Positions 12,130-22,165 of a stretch of DNA of 64,000 bases are shown here, piece by piece. The stretch is taken from the NCBI GenBank assembly GCA_012845835.1, contig JABAKD010000007.1, positions 6,240,222 through 6,304,221 of the forward strand, read 5' to 3'. This DNA comes from Undaria pinnatifida. Lineage: Eukaryota > Sar > Phaeophyceae > Laminariales > Alariaceae. How positions within the stretch are numbered: position 1 is the stretch's first letter; each line of letters opens with the position of its first letter. Under the pieces are notes generated by a model. It did not search any database. It saw only the letters and a list, made by a program, of their open reading frames with translations, and was not told the origin of the DNA. Both the position numbers and the translations under genes were made by a program.

Positions 12130-12560
12130 CACCTATCAAAAGGTGTTTTTTTTATAGTCCGTGGAGAGATTGACTTGCCCTCGCACCCTCCCACCGCCCA
12201 TGACATTTTCAACCAACCCCCCCCCCACCCACAGCCCCCGCGCCCACGAAAACTCCCCCCCCCCCCCCGCATCGGTTATACTTACGTACTAGATAAATGT
12301 GATAATCTGATGAATTTCTTCCACAGAGGCCCCATTTTGTCGCCCTCTGAAGCGGGTTGTATAGTTTCCGCGGCACAGATTTATTTGCATCACCCTGTGT
12401 ACCCTGGACCAACCTACACACTGTAATTATCAGGGGAGTCGCTGACCTAGACCCTTATTGAGTACAAAACCCAGTACGCGGGATCAGAGGGTCACACACA
12501 GCCTGCAAATATGAGTTTCGATAAAATCTGTGATCTAAAATTTGGAGGCGTGTATTCCTG
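12130..12560 (+). repeat. TGTATT-ended repeat family, diverged copy
   Basis: C-rich left half, then CTGATGAATTTCTTCCACAG, TATAGTTTCCGCGGCACAGA, CAGGGGAGTCGCTGACCTAG and TTGGAGGCGTGTATT at the end. Confidence 0.65.
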
Positions 12561-12589
12561 CAACTTTCAATATTTTGTGTATTTATACA

Positions 12590-12912
12590 TCCCAACCCTT
12601 CCCCCGCCGCTTATACGACTTACATGATTACAAGACTAACTGATGCAATCCACAGCCGTCAACTTTTCTCCCGCGGAAAGACGTATTTTGTAGATTCTAG
12701 CTGCAGAGATTGATTTATATCCCCCCCTGTCGACCCTGGTACCATCCAAATATAAGGGGGGTCGTTTAAGGTCATAGGGTGGAGAGACAGAATGCCTGCT
12801 TCTGGTCTGCCGATTGATCAGGTTCTCTATGTCCACACCAAGTAGTACGCGCCCACGAAGTAACACACACAGGTATCAAAGATGAGTTTCAACGAAATTT
12901 CGGTCGCACTGG
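12590..12912 (+). repeat. TGTATT-ended repeat family, strongly diverged copy
   Basis: Fragments ATCCACAGCCGTCAACTTTT, GTCGACCCTGGTACCATCC, AGTAGTACGCGCCCACG and GATGAGTTTCAACGAAATTT appear in family order with unrelated sequence between them. It lacks the last bases of the family. Confidence 0.5.
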
Positions 12913-13827
12913 CGGAGCCTGATATAATTTTATATGACATTTGTCTGTCTAGTAGGTTGTCACTCGTGAGACAACGCGTGTCATCTCTGGCGGATGACGC
13001 ATCAGCACGGGCACCTGGTGTGCGATTTGTAATCGAAAAGTTCGTCTCCTATTTTGTTTCAGGTGCAAACTACCGATTCATTTTACCACTGAAGCGTTCA
13101 GCGCGATACCCACGGACTCGTATGATAAACATTGCATTGTTGATTTTCCTTGAGGCAGCGTGTTTCGTTGGGGCAAAAGAAGGGGAAATGGTTTGATAGG
13201 ACTCACAGCGAAAATGTAACAAAATATCCCAATCATGGCTCCAACTTAGCTTGCGGTACACAAAATGCGCGTTCTGATGAGCATCATTCGGAATATATAT
13301 GTTAATGTTCTGCGATAATCTAGACCGTATGTTCTTAATAATTGTTGAGTATACAGTGATAGAAACGTAGAGCAGCGTGTAAATTCGTATATATTCAATC
13401 ACCATTTCACCCATCCTGTGCTCATGCGCCGTAAAGAGACGACTCTGGTGGTCACAAAACCACGAGACAGAGATACACGTTTAAATACACCAAGGTGATT
13501 AGGCCACACGTGTGTAATCGACGGCAAGTGACTTGCCTGAAAAAACAAGTACCCTATTATAGACTGCATTAATTTCATGTACTCCGTCCCAATATATTTA
13601 ATTTTCTGTTGTTTTTACGACATGGTGTCTAAAATCGTTTAACAAAGTAAATGGTTCATATCATATTCGAACCATATTATTATCTGGGCCGTGCAGAACG
13701 CACGTGTCCCCTACTAAAGAACGCGCTAGACCTTACAATTTTTCCGTGGACTATTAAACACCTCGTGTGACGATCCGTGATCTGTCCTACGTATGACATG
13801 GTAAAATATATGTTGATAATATACAAT

Positions 13828-13960
13828 AAATCGCCGACCTATATCCTTAATAAGGACACACAACTCGTCATACGCTCGATCGGAGTATCACACACAGCTT
13901 GCAAAGATGGGTTTCGACGAAATCTTCGATCTCACAGATGGAGTGTATTTTTTTATAATA
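13828..13960 (+). repeat. TGTATT-ended repeat family, short copy
   Basis: Terminal 130 bp only: CGCCGACCTATATCCTTAAT, GATCGGAGTATCACACACAG, GGGTTTCGACGAAATCTTCG and a TGGAGTGTATTTTTTTATAA end with a T-rich tail. Confidence 0.75.
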
Positions 13961-14559
13961 AATACATCGTATGTGTAGTAGATGATTGCGATCGTGGTAT
14001 GCTGCCCGAGGTGCACCAGTTTTCTTTTAGGTTTGTGGTCGATCAATTACTATCGTTTCAGAGATAAAAGGCTGTCAAACGTTGTTTCCCGGAAATATGG
14101 CAACAATTTTTGGGCATAATAAACGAAACAAACGAAATATGATCGAGCTACATACGTTACCTTAACACTCTCTTCCACGCGACATGCTTTTTCTACGCGG
14201 ACAGGACCTAGGTTTCGCCTGGGTCCTCCACAGTTAGGGACACTGGAACAAGGTTGCACGCACTAGCAAGACTGGGTGAAAATAGGACTTGAAGCCGATT
14301 ATTGGTCAATCCAAAGGAAACCAGTCTACGTCATCATCTATCTGATAGACAAACATATATATCCCCAACCTGAGATCAAAATCTATCAGAGTAGTAAACA
14401 TTACCAGCCAGTTGATATCATCTAATTATCCATCAAGCCATCCATGCTGTAGCTCCGACTCATCTCGCCCTCCCCCCCCGCTCTTTTGTTCCCCGCCCAG
14501 TTCGTTCAAACGCCGCACTTACAATCGAGATCGGCCTGGGTAATAAACACTTCTAAGCA

Positions 14560-14800
14560 AATGATATCACGTCATTATATTTCTAGCCTTCCATGACGTA
14601 GCTTTCATTCATCCCCCCTCGCCCCCTCCAACGCCCCCTCCTTCTCCACGCCCCGCACGATCGCCTAGACCCAGCACCACGCGTATAGCAAGCCCCTATA
14701 AAAATGATTAATACGCGCGATCGGAGGATCACACACAATGTTGCGAACATCAGCGTCGACCAAATGCTTGATCTCGTAGCTGCGGTGTATTTTAATATTG
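14560..14800 (+). repeat. TGTATT-ended repeat family, internally deleted copy
   Basis: It joins the upstream part (CTAGACCCAGCACCACGCGT, matching 11970 and 15050) directly to the terminal part (AATACGCGCGATCGGAGGAT ... GCGGTGTATTTT). The middle is missing. Confidence 0.6.
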
Positions 14801-14819
14801 TATGTGACCTAAACCTTCT

Positions 14820-15563
14820 AAAAACCCTCCCCTCCCCCCCCCTCCTCCCATCCATTATTTTTCGTTTTTTTTAACGCTCTATCTTGCTTAAACGCCCCAC
14901 TAAATGTCGAAATCACGTAGAGCAATAAACACTTCCACGCCCTGGAAGTCGCTTCGTTTTCTTTGTAGAGCCGGCCATGCCGCTGCTGAACCCCCCCCAC
15001 CCCGCCCTCCACGCCCCCTCCTTCCCCACCACCGGCACTATTTCCTAGACCTTGCACCACGCGTATAGCGAACCCCTGCAACTATGCGACCTAAAGCTCT
15101 CTCCCCCTGCCCTCCGCCCCCCCCGCCATATCCCCTCCCCCCTCCCCCAAAAGAAGGATTTGAAGTTTCCACGCGCAAATTGAGCTGCCCTACCCGTCTC
15201 CTTTCCTCCCTCCCCCCCTCCCGCCCCCCTAATGACCAAAATCAGGCCCACACGTCCTTAAAAACGCCGCCCTCCCCTTCGTGAATATTCGACTTACAGG
15301 ATTCACTTGGCAAATTATCGAAGTTCGTTCCACAGCTGTCCGACTTTGTCCCCCTCAGGAACGGCTTTTATAGTTTCCGCGCACAGACTGCCTAACATCA
15401 CCCTGTTGACCCTGATAGCTACACTGTAGATGCAAGGGGAGTCGCAGACCTATATCCTTAATGAGGACTCGCAACCCGTAATACGCGCGATCGGAGTATC
15501 ACACACAGCTTGCAAAGATGCGTTTCGACAAAATATTCGATCTCACAGCTGGAGTGTATTCTT
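14820..15563 (+). repeat. TGTATT-ended repeat family, longest copy
   Basis: It contains in order C-rich tracts, CTAGACCTTGCACCACGCGT, CAAATTGAGCTGCCCTACCC, ACACGTCCTTAAAAACGCCG, CCACAGCTGTCCGACTTTGT, CGCGCACAGACTGCCTAACA, CTTAATGAGGACTCGCAACC and the terminal CACAGCTGGAGTGTATTCTT. It is the best template for the family in the window. No reverse transcriptase is encoded in it. Confidence 0.75.
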
Positions 15564-16524
15564 TTTTTGTAATTTACATATGATTACTCTTTTGGCTCAG
15601 GGGACAGGGATTGGTCAATATTTCTTTCGTCTCTGTCTCAGTATAGGATTCCCGGAATTGAAATTTCTCGGTCAATCGCTGCGTTCGAGCGCCGTCCTTG
15701 GCGGGCGGCTCCAACGACCAGCGCCTGGCATTATCCGTTCTAGATTTCGACGTGAACGCGGATAGACGCTGAGCGAGACAAGCGACAAGTTCGCAAACGT
15801 TTGTACTTTGACCGGTACTTCTCAGTAATTCTTCGGGTCTCGATGTTTAGAGAGGTTGATGGAAAAAAAAAATGGGCAAGAGGTTATTTCAAACTTGGCG
15901 TCATAACTTGTCCTAAAACAAGCAATACTACCTGAAAATAAATCCCCATCGTACCGCGAAATGTATCATAGTGCATTTGTTAAATGAGTGTTTCGGTGAC
16001 ACGTGCGTACATGGACAGACGTGGCAAACGCACGCATGAACAGAACGAGGAGGTAGCGATTACGGTTTCTACGCCAGAACAAGCCACACATCAGTATTAT
16101 TACGAGTAGTTGCGTCCCCGGCCACAAACGCAGTATTTACTAGTTCGAGCACATCGACAAAGTTTGTATTCGCTTGTGCAAGTAATGTAAGATCGGGTAG
16201 GACCACACACACTGATGATTGCTATATGACTCCCACTCTTTTTGCCTGACGTATCCTATAGATAGAGCGTGTAAACTCAGGGAATACGTTTTCGGCATAA
16301 ACTTGAGGGAAATATCATTCATGTTGCTGCGTCACGCCACGGTCGTACGTAGTGGTAGACGGTATCCGCAAAAGAAAATAAAGGCATGCATTCATCCCGG
16401 TATCGCACCAGTGGGTTATTCTTTTCTCTGAGGAAACTCTTGGGATAGGTATGGCGGTGATGAAGGCGTCGTTGCTGTGGCGCCTGTCTCTGTTGCTGAA
16501 GAGGTCGTGTTGGTACGTACCTGG

Positions 16525-16612
16525 CATTAATGACGGGCGATCGATATTATAATACGTAGCTTGCAAAATTTGAGTTTCGACCATAACTTCGTCTGACTCA
16601 CAGGTAGATGTC
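16525..16612 (+). repeat. TGTATT-ended repeat family, small diverged fragment
   Basis: GGGCGATCGATATTATAATA, GTAGCTTGCAAAATTTGAGT and CATAACTTCGTCTGACTCAC resemble the terminal part of the family. Confidence 0.4.
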
Positions 16613-16711
16613 ATCGTTAAAAGGAATATATAATATGTTTTCGAGTTGCTTCCCACTTGACGTGCTCCTCACTGCTGGTTGCTGATTGATCGTCTCTAGT
16701 GAGTTGGATTG

Positions 16712-16945
16712 AGCCGGTCGCCCCGGTGGTCTACGGTGTATCATTGAATACTGCTACCGTTGACCCTTGAGTTCAAATCCCACGGTTGTGAGATAAATGA
16801 CATTTATTTTTGCACAAATACACGAAAAGATCATCTAACAGCTGCTGAGGACGCCTATTGATAGCAGCGTAAGTAGGTACAATTTGACAATATTCGACGA
16901 GGGAAGAAAATGCTGTATGAAAAGTTGCACCCCCTCGGTATACAC
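16712..16945 (+). repeat. tRNA-headed SINE, copy 2
   Basis: It begins GCCGGTCGCCCCGGTGGTCT, with B-box-like GAGTTCAAATCCC at 16769-16781 and the body motifs CAGCTGCTGAGGACGCC, TAGCAGCGTAAG and CGACGAGGGAAGAAAATGCTG in split form. Similarity fades after about 16945 into C-rich sequence, so it is shorter or more diverged at its 3' end than the other two copies. Confidence 0.75.
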
Positions 16946-19686
16946 CCCCCCGCCCCCCCCAGCAAACACCGATACCTGATAAACCATCTGCTGAATACAC
17001 CCCACAACAAGAATTTACAAGTGTGTATTTTTTCCTGCGGGGTACCATGTGGACACGAAGCCGTCTGCCAACGAGAGTGTCACAGCCAACCAGGAATGCG
17101 GCTGTCATAAACGTGCCGTGTTGAATAATCGCACCAAAAATGTTGCCTAGCGATGTGGCTGTGCGAGGAGCTGGAAAATGTACCTGTTAATTAAGCAGAT
17201 CATCAGCACAAATTTCACCCTAACTTCGCTGACGATAAAACACGCAGCAGGTTTTGTTTCATTTTGTAATGCATCAATTTTTTCCACTATACGCTTCTTT
17301 ATAACGATGGAGGAGGGACATTTCACAACAAGTCGTCAGGCGCTCTATGAAAAACCTATCATTACTGTTGAAGCTAAGAAAAATAGTCACAAACATTGCA
17401 TTTTCGAGACCGTTCGACCCATTCGACTTCGGCCGACCATCTTGGCGTTCTCACAACGGACAAGTGATGTGGCAGGCTCGTGCATAAGTGTCGTGGGGAA
17501 CTAACTGAGGTTTTGCCTAACGACGATGTTGCGGGGTGTTGAACTACTCATATGTGCGAGCTAAAAATATCAATTCGTTTTGGTTGTCGTACAATTCACG
17601 CTCTAGTTTGGACATTATATCATAATAGGTTTGGCGTCGGACGATTGGGTAAAATAGTTCCCTGGAGATGCCGACTATCCGACAATTATTTTGTGTTTTC
17701 AATTTGGAAACAGGAATGCTTTGGAACGAAGGGCAGCATGTCGTTTTGAAGGCCTCCCCGCCTTTACGGAAAACAAATTATTGTCGACAGTCATCGGTAC
17801 GTAAAGAAGAGAGAGAACGTAGACTCGCCCACATGTAAATAGACAGCCCGGGCTTAGACAAAGACGTGAATCGCCCCAGAGTGTGTTTTGATGTGTTTTT
17901 TTTCATGTTCCGAGGCCGGCTAGATATGTTGATAGGCTGCGTGCGTTCGATTTCACCACACTAGAAAGCTGTGTTTATATTGGTAATAGCTTATCGAATG
18001 AGAATGAACACCTTATTTTAATAATTTGCTTCACAGAAAGATATTTTGTCTATGCAGTAAAACTAACCACTATCAATTCACAGCATACAAAGGCTCCGCA
18101 TGGGCGCCGGCTTCGGGTAGGGCAAGGCAGCACTTCGACAACTTAAGACGTAGCTGTCCGATTTGGCATGCATTGAACTTTAAAGCAATGCCAAGAGTTT
18201 AATACGAACATGGGATTATGAAAGTCATGTTTTGACAAAAGAAAAAACGTAATATTATACAACAAAGAAGGCAAGGATAGGCGAAACAAACAATGTTAAG
18301 TGCGCCGTCAAGTAAAAGTTGGCGTCTGTCAAACAAAAATACCGAAAAGAGAATAATTGAGAACCTGCGTCGCCTCTAGGCGAAACAAAAGAGGCCTTGG
18401 CATTAATGAAGATACTGCACTGCTGTCCCCGTGGCAATGGAGGTTCGAAGTCGACAGGATGCAAAGTCGGTTTGCATCAAACGTCGACATGAGGATATGT
18501 CAGCCGGCGAGGTTTTGAAAGAAGATTGCTTTGTTTGTTACGTGAAGGCTGTCGCATTGATTGGTCTGCGTGGTCGCGGGCGAGGAGAAAAACGTAGAGG
18601 AAGAGGGCGATCTCTCGTTCAGGCGGCGTTGCCTAAGATTGGTGCAGGGATGGCTTTGCTCGTACGGGAGGTTGGCGTAGCGCTTCTTCTCTGTTTTTTC
18701 TTGGGAAGGCGGGATATTATGTGTGTCTGCTGTCTTTTCTTCGTGGGGGCTTTCACGTTGTCGAAATCGGACGCGTCCCCTCAATGCATAATGTCCGGAG
18801 TGTCTCTACCATGACGACTGCTGACAGTGCCGTGCGTATTTCCAAGAGACTGACATATTATTTACTGGTAGTAATATGCATATGTACCATTATGATTTTT
18901 TTGCCTAGTCCGTCCCTTTTTCTCCGCCGGCGCAGAGTCTTTTGGTGTGCTTTCTTCTGCAATGCGATCAGACTACCCGTCGGTATATTATCAGCCGTGT
19001 GCCGGGCTCATGGGACGTCCGTGGCGCGAGCTATGGCCGCGGAAAGCCGCCGAGACTGGCTCTATTTTGCGGGGTATGAGACACTTCTGTCCCCGGGCAA
19101 CCACACACTAGACGTATTTAAGCCTCGAGGTTTGGTCTTAAGTACTTCCAACTGGAAGAGCTAGGCCATTCGATATTTCGACCTTAAACGCATAGAAAAA
19201 ACACCATATGTCTAAAACTCGAAATAGTGGTCTCTTTCAGTACGCATAAAAAGAAAAGCCGAGGAAAGATCAAACTACTTGAAAATAGACTATGATATTT
19301 CTGCACTACTCCAGACGCAGATGGCAAGACGAGGATTTATGTCATGAGTCAGCACATACATGAGTGGGTGGAAACTTCGAGAAATACCCTCCCCTGCCCA
19401 TACCATGCTGTGCGAGCTTGAACAAACGGCCAAAACAAATAACTGGTGCCTGGCAAAAACATTGAGTGCTTCGTACTCCATACTCGCTTCATACGTAGGA
19501 TACCTCGCAGGCGTCTGCCGCCTTCGGTGTGCCTCAGTGTGGCAGTCAGTACAGCAGCACAGCAGGACTGGCCCTCAACCCGGTTCAATTTCCACCCTCG
19601 AAATGTAGGCATCCGTCTGATGTTTCCTCGAGCTTTTGTCGTCTGAAATGCTGTTGTTTGCTGGAAAATACTCGGAAAATTGCTTC
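16946..19686. other. Intergenic; two unsupported plus-strand frames
   Basis: Frames at 18431-18814 (127 codons) and 18721-19164 (147 codons) overlap. They are rich in Arg/Gly and hydrophobic residues but match no family I know. They could include exons of an unknown gene. Confidence 0.4.
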
Positions 19687-19860
19687 AAATATGCACTTGG
19701 GCCAAAATGTGCCCAAGTGCATATTTTGGGAAAATCCACATCTCACCGTGGTCTGCCGTGGTCGTGTAGGTCGATAAAATAGACCTATTTTGTAGACATT
19801 TAAAACACGACAGGGCTTAATTTGGTTTAGAGCCTAAAATATAGGCATATCGTCAGGCTT
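19687..19860. repeat. Cluster of perfect palindromes
   Basis: A perfect 16-bp stem (aaatatgcacttgggc at 19687-19702, inverted at 19711-19726) with an 8-base loop is followed by TAGGTC...GACCTA (19767-19787), AAAATAG-AC-CTATTTT (19776-19791) and GCCTA-AAATA-TAGGC near 19838-19852. No protein frame uses this region. It could be a degraded foldback element or a structured transcript. Confidence 0.6.
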
Positions 19861-20099
19861 AAATACGTCTACTACACACACGGTGGAACTTTAGTCCTCG
19901 CACGTACATCGGGGTGGCATCAAAATGTATTTGCGAGAGAATTTTCCCGCACTGCTAGACGCGGGCGCGGTGTATATGTACCCGCTGCAACGACGTGAAC
20001 TATGTCATTACTGTGAGTTCTCCCTCACAATTGACACGGTGGTTACCATACCTGTATAAAGAGATATAAAGTAGCAACACAACCCAAGCAAAAGTAACG

Positions 20100-20775
20100 A
20101 TGTGCACACAACAGACCATATCGGCAACAAACATCGGTATAAGCACGCGGGGAAAAATACTGGACACAGAAAACAAACAACAAATTGACACCAATGATTC
20201 CTCTAACAGCAGCGACAGCAGCAGTACAAACCCATCAGACAGCGAAAATGATCAAGACAACAACAGCGGCAACAATAACAATTCTGGTCAATGGTCCATT
20301 ATTCCCGAGATTGGTTATGGTGCATGTTTATTAAGATGTATCTCGCGTCGTGTGCACAACAACCCAGCTTTACATCACATCGTCCGTGCACATATTATTG
20401 CCCACATCACAACCAATTTGTACACCGTTATCCCAGGATCAGGTTTCAACACTTGCCACGACAGCATCTTAGCTGGAGCAAATCAAGAACTTGTGGAAGT
20501 CGCTGGATCTCAACCTACTACATATTCGAGTGTTGAAGAGTATCTCCACTTCATGTCACAGCCTTACACATATATATGCTACAAACGTAGAATTAGTTGC
20601 TGCCACGCAGTTATACGGAGTGGACTTTCGAATAACTTATCACACCGAGCCTCAGCAATATCCCAACCCTCCTCCTACAAAAGTCTGTGATATCTTATTA
20701 TATTATCCACATTCTTTCCACTACGCATCCCTCCGATATACACCTTCTGCAAAATACTTCATCATCATCAGTTAG
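20100..20775 (+). pseudogene. OTU-type cysteine protease remnant
   Basis: An ATG frame at 20100 gives a Ser/Asn/Asp-rich low-complexity N-terminus (residues about 30-62), then G-Y-G-A-C-L-L-R-C-I-S at 72-82. This aligns with the OTU core G-D-G-N-C-L-F-R-A-I-S and puts the nucleophile Cys at residue 76. The helix after it (HHIVRAHIIAHITTN) and SVEEYLHFMSQ also fit the family. An H-Y-A-S-L motif, like the catalytic His end of OTU domains, follows near 20720. The domain is not in one continuous frame (about one break), so it looks dead or intron-disrupted. OTU proteases remove ubiquitin and are also carried by some mobile elements; which origin applies here is unknown. Confidence 0.6.
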
Positions 20776-20867
20776 TTGTAGTCATTCGACTTGCGTCGCC
20801 CCCGGGAGGCACGTGTCCACCTCCCGAAGGGGAACCTTGTAATAATATACCTTTGCAATAATATTTT

Positions 20868-21217
20868 TTTTTCATCCCATGTATTATCCCCGCACCACTC
20901 TCGCGCTCCCTCCCAGTAGTAACTCAGATCCGGGGTCACATAGCGGGCCCTCCTCCTCCCTCCCCACTTCGGCACGTGCTTTCATTTTTACCGCGAGGAG
21001 AATCCAGCATTTTCTTCCCTCGTCGACTCGCGTCGAACGAACCCACGCTGCTAGGCGCTCTCAGCAGTTAGTTGATCCCTGTTGTTTTTTTTTTTGCATT
21101 TTTGCAGATAATGTCAAATCTCATCGTGGTGGGTGTCGAACTCAAGGACAACCAAACGTTAGTAGTATTCGAGTGCAAAACCACTATTATTTATAGACCA
21201 CCGGGGCGGCCGGCTGA
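20868..21217 (-). repeat. tRNA-headed SINE, copy 3
   Basis: The minus strand reads GCCGCCCCGGTGGTCTATA, then B-box-like GAGTTCGACACCC, the same body, a G-rich 3' half and a terminal A-run (window positions 20866-20874 are T). The A-tail gives the 3' end that copy 2 lacks. It lies about 90 bp past the OTU remnant. Confidence 0.78.
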
Positions 21218-21787
21218 CAATCGATGAAAACAAAACAGGATCTTTGCATAGAGATTATATTCCCTCCCCCATATTGTATGATATTTACGATGGATGACGC
21301 GATATGTATAGAAAAAAGCGCCTGAATACCTAATTATCAGCGTACGCGGAGTTTTAGATATAATGAATAACGAACGACCGCGACGGCCGAGCACGGCAAA
21401 GCATAGCTCTTCGCTCTGCTGAGCTAGCGGTGCGCTGCTGAGCTGAGCCGCAGGGCATCGCAGGGCACTGCACGGCGCTTCGTTGCTGTAAGCTACACCG
21501 CTGCGATGGGGTGCTGGGCGGTGTCGAGCTGATGAGCCAAGCCCAGATCTCAGCCGATGAAGCTTCGTCAAGTACAAAACAAATGGTGCGAATCAAAGAA
21601 AAGCTAAAGCTGGACCGTTCCGCAACAAATGCACAGGCGGCAAATTAGCGGCAAATGGTAGGAAGTTCAACTTACTATTAATAATAGACGAATAGGAAGA
21701 AGAATCGCGAAAAGGTTCAAAATCGTGTTGGCAGAAAAACCAAATTTGCAGGAAGCAGCTGAAAGGTCAAGAAACAGGCAATATTTC

Positions 21788-22165
21788 CGTTGTTGTTGTT
21801 GTTGTCGTTCTCACCTAAACTCGCATAATCAAGTCCGTGGTCACAGGACAGGCTACAGTCACTCTGGAGCTGAGGAATACCCTAGGGGGAAAACACAAAC
21901 CAAAGGTGGTGCACGCAGGAAGCACATCTGACGCAATTCATGCCTCCACCAGAAACATATAAAAGTGAAATCGGGAGTCAGTCTACGATGTGCCAGGTCC
22001 ATGCTGGTGCATACGTCTCATTACTCGCGCCTGGAAAAACCGACTATACCGCTTGCCACCCTCGAAAGACTACCACGCATATATTGCACGTGGTATCTAT
22101 CACTACGCGTACGCACCACAGACGCAAGTGAATTGGCAAAAAGAAACAAAGAGAAAGGAAAGGAA
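21788..22165 (-). repeat. (CAA)n-tailed retroposon, copy 3
   Basis: About 375 bp closely matching copy 1, with a short GTT (CAA on the minus strand) tail at 21789-21808 and only about 30 bases of purine tract at the other end. Copies 1 and 3 end at the same purine-rich place, which likely marks the true 5' end of the element. Confidence 0.75.

Noticed and set aside
16712-16790. Possible free-standing tRNA gene
   Set aside because: It has A- and B-box-like sequence but no cloverleaf by eye, and the same head is joined to the same body at two other sites, so it is a SINE head.
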